64,000 nt of DNA from an uncultured Bacteroidota bacterium (GTDB taxonomy: Bacteria > Bacteroidota > Bacteroidia > Flavobacteriales_F > PHOS-HE28). Shown one piece after another: positions 59,424-64,000 of this stretch. Below the pieces are notes generated by a model. That model was not told the origin of the DNA and did no database searches. It saw nothing but the letters and a program-made list of their open reading frames with translations. A program made the position numbers and the translations under genes. The first letter of the stretch is position 1; each line of letters begins with the position of its first letter. The stretch is taken from positions 1 through 64,000 of the forward strand of contig CADEDY010000020.1 of NCBI GenBank assembly GCA_902826215.1, written 5' to 3'.

Positions 59424-59780
59424 TCACGGGCGATACACCAGTCGGCGCGCACTCACCGATTTCCCGGCGAATACCCGTACGGTGTAGATCCCCGGGCGCA
59501 TGGTGCGCATGTCGATATCGAGGATGGGGCTGGGTTGGAATTGGCGCATCATGTGGCCTTGGGCATCGAGCAGGTGTACCATCGTGGCTTCTGCGGGAAG
59601 TTCCAAGCGCACGCGTTCGGTTGTTGGGTTGGGCGACATGTTCCAGGTTTCATCCAATGCTACCGGAGCGGCCTGTTCATCGATGTGGTCGCGCTGTGGG
59701 TCAGGCGAAGTATTCATCTGCTGGGCCGAAATGCCGCAGATGCAAAGAAGAACGAATGTTGAAGTAAGTGTGTAACGCAT
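59424..59780 (-). CDS. Short secreted protein consisting mainly of a T9SS sorting domain
   Basis: 118 residues from the ATG at 59780 (an ATG two codons upstream is equally possible). Signal peptide MRYTLTSTFVLLCICGISAQ. After an acidic linker the remaining 80 residues are a T9SS-type sorting domain: WNMSPNPTTERVRLELPAEA, HLLDAQGHMMRQFQPSP, then MRPGIYTVRVFAGKSVSARRLVYRP. There is almost no cargo in front of the sorting domain, so this is either a truncated derivative of a larger gene or a small surface-attached peptide. Confidence 0.75.
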   Translation of the reverse strand: MRYTLTSTFVLLCICGISAQQMNTSPDPQRDHIDEQAAPVALDETWNMSPNPTTERVRLELPAEATMVHLLDAQGHMMRQFQPSPILDIDMRTMRPGIYTVRVFAGKSVSARRLVYRP

Positions 59781-59932
59781 GTGCATTTGGTTCGGCCCCT
59801 TGGGAGCAAGGGGGCATGGATCGGTTCATACGCAAGTTGGTCTGGTGTGGTTTCAGTTCATTCCTACAAGTCATGCCCTTTCCTGCATGGCCCAGGGTGA
59901 AGGCCTTGCACGCGCGTGATATCTTGCGCGCC

Positions 59933-60220
59933 ATGACCCCTGAACAGCTTGTGCGGCAACTGCGCCGGTTGAAACGAATTTTGGAACAACTGGAGTCGGA
60001 GTTCGCCCAGCACCACATCGATGCGGAACTGCTTGCGGACATCGATCGTATGGTGGAGAACGGTTTGGCGCACGAACCCCTGATCGCCGAGCTCTGTGCG
60101 CAACTCGAACGCTTGCGCGAGACCACCTTGACACCGCGCCCTGAGCTCTACACCGATGGGATCCGCTATTGCCGTCTTTCAAAAGCGAGCATTGAGGAAT
60201 TGATGGCCGAGGTGGGGTAG
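59933..60220 (+). CDS. Small helical protein of unknown function
   Basis: 95 residues from the ATG at 59933 (MTPEQLVRQLRRLKRILEQLESEFAQHH). It is predicted to be largely alpha-helical with a coiled-coil-like N-terminus and ends KASIEELMAEVG. An in-frame start at 59816 would add 39 residues, including a basic/hydrophobic stretch, and cannot be excluded. No family recognised. It diverges from the sorting-domain gene. Confidence 0.5.
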   Translation: MTPEQLVRQLRRLKRILEQLESEFAQHHIDAELLADIDRMVENGLAHEPLIAELCAQLERLRETTLTPRPELYTDGIRYCRLSKASIEELMAEVG

Positions 60221-60373
60221 CATTGGGTGGGTGAGGAAGTGGAATGGCTGTCCGGTTCTGGGGCGAACTTTCCCCGGTACAGTCGTTTCTTGCCAGCATA
60301 GGGCCTTGGTCAATAGGTCGTTACACTTTCGGCCTTGCTCTTGCCTTCAGGCATCCAACCCTATGTCCGTCCC

Positions 60374-60973
60374 ATGCGATCACCCATCCTTGCTGCACTT
60401 GTTCTATCGTTCCTGACGTCAAGTGTCTCTGCCCAGAGTTGGGGCTTGGGACTTCGCTTGGGCGATCCCAGTGGTATCACCGTGAAGAAGTACGGTCAAG
60501 GCCATGCGTGGGAGTTCAGTCTCGGACGCACGCACTTGTTCAATGGCGATCGGTATTACTACGACCGCTACGCGTACTGGTACGATCACCAGAACTTCGG
60601 TCATAAGGATCATCAATTGATCGGGTATCGCAGCTCTGTGCCACTGGGTCTGCAAGTGCACTACCTCATACAAAAGCCGGTGAAGGATGCTGGTGGCTTG
60701 AACTGGTACTACGGCTTCGGTGGTCAATTGCGCACACAGCGGTATTCCTATGATTATCGCTATAAAGTGCAAGGCGGTCCCGACTGGATCGTGGTCAACA
60801 ACACGGTGGTTCGTGAAACGGATCTGGGCATCGACGGGGTCATCGGGTTTGAGTATCGTTTCCAAGATGCTCCGGTCGCCGTTTTCCTCGATGCCACGCT
60901 CTTCATGGAAGTGATCAATGAACCTTTCGTCTTCGATGGGCAAGGGGGACTTGGTATCCGCTATACGTTCTAG
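60374..60973 (+). CDS. Outer-membrane beta-barrel protein
   Basis: 199 residues from the ATG at 60374 with signal peptide MRSPILAALVLSFLTSSVSAQ. The mature part consists of about eight amphipathic strands (WGLGLRLGDPSGITVKKY, YWYDHQNFGHKDHQLIGYR, LNWYYGFGGQLRTQRYSYDYRYK), a GIDGVIGFEYRF strand and a C-terminal GGLGIRYTF ending in Phe, as required for BAM insertion. Size and layout fit the OmpW/porin-like small barrels. The substrate is unknown. Confidence 0.8.
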   Translation: MRSPILAALVLSFLTSSVSAQSWGLGLRLGDPSGITVKKYGQGHAWEFSLGRTHLFNGDRYYYDRYAYWYDHQNFGHKDHQLIGYRSSVPLGLQVHYLIQKPVKDAGGLNWYYGFGGQLRTQRYSYDYRYKVQGGPDWIVVNNTVVRETDLGIDGVIGFEYRFQDAPVAVFLDATLFMEVINEPFVFDGQGGLGIRYTF

Positions 60974-61250
60974 ACGGTGCATGTCGGGACGCCTGTGAGC
61001 TGACATTCTCGGTCGCCTGAATTCATTCGCTCCTCGGCTTTCCATGTCAACGTGGGTAAGCCCATGTCTTGCTATCGTGCTGGAACAGGTGAAGTACGTG
61101 GGGTATCGATTGCCCAACCAAGAGGTGTGCACTCCTCGTAGCCAACGGATCCGCATGCACCAGATGCCTTGAAACCCCTGTAATTGCAGGTGTTCAATGG
61201 AGCGGCACGCGATCAGGGTAAGTAGTTGAACAACCACAAAACACAGGAAC

Positions 61251-61925
61251 ATGCATTTTCCCAAGTCCATCCATTTCACAAGTATCGCATTGGCACTTAT
61301 CCTTTTCGGTTGCAATGCGTCGCGCACATTGAAGGGCGGTGCGATCGGCGCTGGAGCCGGCGCAGGTGCTGGAGCCGTTATCGGCAACCAGATCGACAAT
61401 AAGAACGGTACCGTGATCGGGGCCTTGATAGGAGCGGCTGTGGGCGGTGCCACCGGTGCTGCGATCGGCAACCACATGGACAAGCAGGCTGCCGAATTGC
61501 GCGATGACCTGAAAGGAGCCACCGTGACCCGCGTCGGCGAAGGCATCCAGATCACCTTCGATAGCGGGCTCCTCTTCGCTGTCGATCAGAGCGACTTGAA
61601 CACCGCCGCGGAGAACAACCTCGTACAGTTGGCCGCCACGTTGAACAAGTACGATGATACCGACGTGCTCATCGAAGGGCATACGGATTCCGACGGTGCC
61701 GATGCGTACAACGAGAGCCTCTCCGATCGTCGTGCCCGCGCTGTGGCCAATGCGTTGCAGGGGCAGGGGGTGCAGGCCTCCCGCATCACCAAGAAGGGCT
61801 ATGGCGAAACGCAACCCGTAGCGGACAATGCCACCGCCGAAGGCAAGGCACAGAACCGCCGGGTGGAAGTGGCCATCTACGCCAACAAGCGTATGAAGAA
61901 GGCAGCCGAGCGCGGCGAGTTGTAG
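61251..61925 (+). CDS. OmpA-family lipoprotein with glycine zipper
   Basis: 224 residues. Signal peptide ends in the lipobox ILFGC. Residues 28-75 hold two glycine-zipper segments (GGAIGAGAGAGAGAVIGNQI, GALIGAAVGGATGAAIGN). The OmpA domain follows: VTRVGEGIQITFDSGLLFAVDQSDLN (near 92), VLIEGHTDSDGADAYNESLSDRRARAV (near 140, with the peptidoglycan-binding Asp and Arg), and GYGETQPVADNATAEGKAQNRRVEVAI (near 185). It anchors the outer membrane to peptidoglycan. A hairpin at 61939 probably ends the transcript. Confidence 0.92.
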   Translation: MHFPKSIHFTSIALALILFGCNASRTLKGGAIGAGAGAGAGAVIGNQIDNKNGTVIGALIGAAVGGATGAAIGNHMDKQAAELRDDLKGATVTRVGEGIQITFDSGLLFAVDQSDLNTAAENNLVQLAATLNKYDDTDVLIEGHTDSDGADAYNESLSDRRARAVANALQGQGVQASRITKKGYGETQPVADNATAEGKAQNRRVEVAIYANKRMKKAAERGEL

Positions 61926-61938
61926 TATGATCGTGATG

Positions 61939-61970
61939 AACAAGAGGTTCGCTACAACGGACCTCTTGTT
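61939..61970 (+). terminator. Hairpin after the OmpA gene
   Basis: Perfect 10-bp stem AACAAGAGGT/ACCTCTTGTT with a 12-nt loop, 14 bp after the OmpA stop. The T-run is short (TTGTT). Confidence 0.6.
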
Positions 61971-62232
61971 CATTGCTGAAAGGACGCGGAAGATGTCGGA
62001 GGGCTCCTCGAAGAGGCAAGTCCTTTTGACGCTCTGTCCTCGCAATGGACCGATCGCGTTCCGTCCGATCCGGTCAGTGGTCCAGCATCGTGTTCGATCG
62101 TTCGTGTCCCAGCATGCATTCGATGGGGTGCAAGAGATAGCGTCGAAGATGAACGGTCCGGCGCTAGGTGACGATCATCACCCGCTGGGCCGATGGCTCG
62201 GCAGAACTTTGTTCAACGAAAACTTCACAGCG
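61971..62232 (+). promoter_or_regulatory. Leader region of the MBL-rhodanese gene
   Basis: The frame of the downstream gene is open here but the translation looks non-coding. CGATC-rich short palindromes occur near 62047-62103. Presumed promoter region; no further elements identified. Confidence 0.35.
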
Positions 62233-63645
62233 ATGACCATCAAACAGATCTACACCGGCTGCATCGCGCATGCGGCCTATTACTTGGAGAGCAACGGTGA
62301 AGCCGCCATCTTCGATCCCCTGCGCGAAGTGCAACCCTACATCGACCGCGCCACGGCCGACGGGGCCACCATCAAGTACGTCTTCGAGACCCACTTCCAC
62401 GCCGACTTCGTGAGCGGCCACTTGGACCTCGCCGCCAAGACCGGTGCCACCATCGTTTATGGCCCGACCGCGAAACCGGGTTTCGAAGCACACGTCGCCA
62501 CCGACGGCGAAGTGTTCAACGTGGGCAAGGCGAAAGTGAAGGTGATCCACACCCCCGGCCACACCATGGAGAGCTCCACCTACCTGCTGATCGATGAGCA
62601 AGGCGAAGAGCACGGCATCATCACCGGCGACACCCTCTTCATCGGCGATGTGGGCCGCCCCGATCTGGCCCAGCACGTGATCGCGGACCTCACCGAGGAC
62701 AAGCTCGCAGGCCATCTTTTCGATTCGCTCCGCAACAAGATCATGCCCTTGAGCGATGACCTGATCGTATACCCCAACCACGGTGCTGGCAGCGCTTGTG
62801 GCAAGAACATGAGCAAGGAGACCACCGACACGCTGGGCCACCAGAAGCAGGTGAATTATGCGCTCGACCCGAAGCTCACCAAAGAGGAATTCAAGAAGGT
62901 GCTGCTGGCCGGGCTCGTTCCGCCGCCCGGCTACTTCCCGAAGAACGTGCTCATGAACATCCAGGGCTACGAGTCCTTGGACAAGGTGCTGGAGCGCGGC
63001 AAGCGGGCACTGAACGCGAACGAATTCGAAGTGGTGGCCAACGAGGAGCGACCGCTCGTGTTGGACACGCGCCCCGCTGGGGAATTCGCGCAGGGCTTCA
63101 TTCCCAACAGCGTGAGCATCGGGCTCGATAGCAACTTCGCCATGTGGGTGGGCGAGCTCATCCCGGACATCAAGCAGACCATCCTCCTCGTCACCGAACC
63201 GGGCAAGGAAGAGGAGAGCATCGTGCGGCTCAGCCGCGTGGGCTACGACAATGCCATCGGTTACCTCGATGGAGGATTCGCTGCTTGGAAAGCCGCAGGC
63301 AAGGAAGTGGATACCGTGCAGCGCATCAACGCGGCGGAGTTCGCCCAGCGCTATGCGAGCAAACCGCTCATCTTCGATGTGCGCAAACAAAGCGAGTTCG
63401 ACAGCGAGCATGTGGTGGATGCCATCAACGTGCCGCTGAACCGGATCAACGAACACCTGGCCCAATTCCCCAAGGACAAGCCTTTCATCCTGCACTGTGC
63501 CGGTGGGTACCGCAGCATGATCGCGGCCAGCATCCTCAAGCAACGGGGTTGGGACAACTTCGTGGATGTGGAAGGCGGGTTCAATGCCATCAAGGAAACG
63601 CCCGCGGCCCGCACCGAATACGTTTGCCCGAGCACCATGCTGTAG
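62233..63645 (+). CDS. MBL-fold hydrolase with two rhodanese domains
   Basis: 470 residues from the ATG at 62233 (MTIKQIYTGCIAHAAYYLES). Metallo-beta-lactamase domain: FETHFHADFVSGH (HxHxD, near residue 53), HTPGHTMESS (near 110), ITGDTLFIGDVGRPDL (near 133) and YPNHGAGS (near 180), the ETHE1-like persulfide dioxygenase pattern with a mononuclear iron site. Two rhodanese domains follow (near 260-355 and 365-465). The first has LDTRPAGEFAQGF but no cysteine loop; the second ends PFILHCAGGYRSMIA with the active Cys. It oxidises or transfers sulfane sulfur in sulfide detoxification. Confidence 0.93.
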   Translation: MTIKQIYTGCIAHAAYYLESNGEAAIFDPLREVQPYIDRATADGATIKYVFETHFHADFVSGHLDLAAKTGATIVYGPTAKPGFEAHVATDGEVFNVGKAKVKVIHTPGHTMESSTYLLIDEQGEEHGIITGDTLFIGDVGRPDLAQHVIADLTEDKLAGHLFDSLRNKIMPLSDDLIVYPNHGAGSACGKNMSKETTDTLGHQKQVNYALDPKLTKEEFKKVLLAGLVPPPGYFPKNVLMNIQGYESLDKVLERGKRALNANEFEVVANEERPLVLDTRPAGEFAQGFIPNSVSIGLDSNFAMWVGELIPDIKQTILLVTEPGKEEESIVRLSRVGYDNAIGYLDGGFAAWKAAGKEVDTVQRINAAEFAQRYASKPLIFDVRKQSEFDSEHVVDAINVPLNRINEHLAQFPKDKPFILHCAGGYRSMIAASILKQRGWDNFVDVEGGFNAIKETPAARTEYVCPSTML

Positions 63646-63664
63646 ATGTCCTGGTGTGGTGGTT

Positions 63665-63698
63665 GCAGCGCCCTGGCCGTAAGGCTGGGGCGCTGTGC
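63665..63698. terminator. Long hairpin after the MBL-rhodanese gene
   Basis: GCAGCGCCC pairs with GGGCGCTGTGC around an inner GCC/GGC stem and a GTAA loop. Likely part of a bidirectional terminator. Confidence 0.6.
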
Positions 63699-63717
63699 GT
63701 TATGCCCAACGAATGAA

Positions 63718-63746
63718 GCCGGGCCGAGAATGCATCTCGGCCCGGC
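63718..63746. terminator. Perfect 12-bp hairpin between convergent genes
   Basis: GCCGGGCCGAGA-ATGCA-TCTCGGCCCGGC. It is followed by TCCATTTC on the plus strand, and it serves the convergent pair 62233-63645 and 63768-64000. Confidence 0.75.
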
Positions 63747-63767
63747 TCCATTTCAAAGGGTATGGTA

Positions 63768-64000
63768 TCACTCGATCTCCAATGCACCCGCCAGGTTGTC
63801 CATCAACTGTGCGTTCACGGCTTCGTTGCCGTGGCCCATCGGCGTGGTGAGCATATCCACACCAGTAACGAGCTGGTTCACGCGCACATGGATGTGCTGG
63901 ATGTAGCTGCCGCCAGCGGCGATGGAACCGAGCATGGGAATGGATGCCGTGCGCATGCACGCGTCGGTGGCACAGTGGTATTCGAACGCAGGATCGGTAT
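63768..64000 (-). CDS. Partial gene running off the right edge
   Basis: The visible 77 residues are the C-terminus; the frame is open to the window edge. It includes FEYHCATDACMRTASIPMLG and then SIAAGGSYIQHIHVRVNQLV and ends NLAGALEIE. There is a Cys-x5-Cys pair. It is too short for a family call, and I do not recognise it. Confidence 0.6.
   Translation of the reverse strand, partial: TDPAFEYHCATDACMRTASIPMLGSIAAGGSYIQHIHVRVNQLVTGVDMLTTPMGHGNEAVNAQLMDNLAGALEIE

Noticed and set aside
1-64000. CRISPR array
   Set aside because: No series of regularly spaced identical repeats was found; the only tandem repeats are the four 18-bp units at 41385.
1-64000. Insertion sequence or prophage
   Set aside because: No transposase, integrase or phage structural gene was recognised. 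The inverted repeat at 41324 has no transposase between its arms.

Overview
The window looks like a chromosomal segment of a GC-rich Bacteroidota, most likely a Flavobacteriales member known from metagenomes. The grounds are several secreted proteins ending in type IX secretion (T9SS) sorting domains, two DUF1800/DUF1501 gene pairs, a bacillithiol-type YtxJ, DUF4924, DUF4260, LptD and OstA-like envelope proteins, and weak Shine-Dalgarno sites. No rRNA, CRISPR array, transposase or prophage was seen.

Layout. 1-12.1 kb: a truncated membrane protein, a YARHG protein, a PhyH dioxygenase, a Sco1-DUF2490-lipoprotein run, an acyl-CoA ligase, small envelope proteins, a degenerate 2H phosphoesterase, YtxJ, and a Pif1/RecD-like helicase whose last 38 bp recur after the next gene. 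12.1-17.5 kb: a Fic toxin/antitoxin pair, then a minus-strand locus of RtcB RNA ligase, a 175-aa basic protein and a slipin (SPFH) protein, interleaved with tRNA-like genes and structured RNA. 17.8-25.1 kb: two DUF1800/DUF1501 pairs with a Pycsar-type membrane effector between them. 25.4-41.5 kb: ExoIII, a phosphodiesterase-LamG protein, DUF4260, a TrpG/PabA amidotransferase, an M3 peptidase, a possible PD-(D/E)XK protein, a PQQ-type sugar dehydrogenase, a MopE-like cysteine-repeat protein, a lipoprotein and a beta-helix protein. 41.5-49.2 kb: LptD, amidase, MlaD-like protein and two Fe-S proteins. 49.3-53.6 kb: a CotH cluster. 53.5-60.2 kb: OstA-like protein, DUF4924, OmpH/Skp, T9SS proteins and small hypotheticals. 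60.3-64 kb: a beta-barrel protein, an OmpA lipoprotein, an MBL-rhodanese protein and a truncated gene.

Main discovery candidate: the minus-strand locus from about 17,480 to 12,775. On the transcribed strand it reads: paired 18-bp palindromes, a hairpin-rich leader, a Met-type tRNA-like gene, a stretch where tRNA 3' parts precede matching 5' parts (candidate circularly permuted tRNAs), an 85-nt multi-branched RNA, slipin, Arg- and Lys-type tRNA-like genes, the 175-aa protein, Gln-, Phe- and His-type tRNA-like genes, and RtcB. RtcB seals cleaved RNA, and SPFH proteins recur with RtcB in bacterial RNA-repair operons. I infer an RNA-repair or RNA-decoy system built around an accessory tRNA array. 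That inference is untested, but the cloverleaf pairing was checked base by base.

Protein calls rest on motif recognition without database searches. Residue positions and membrane-segment counts are approximate.
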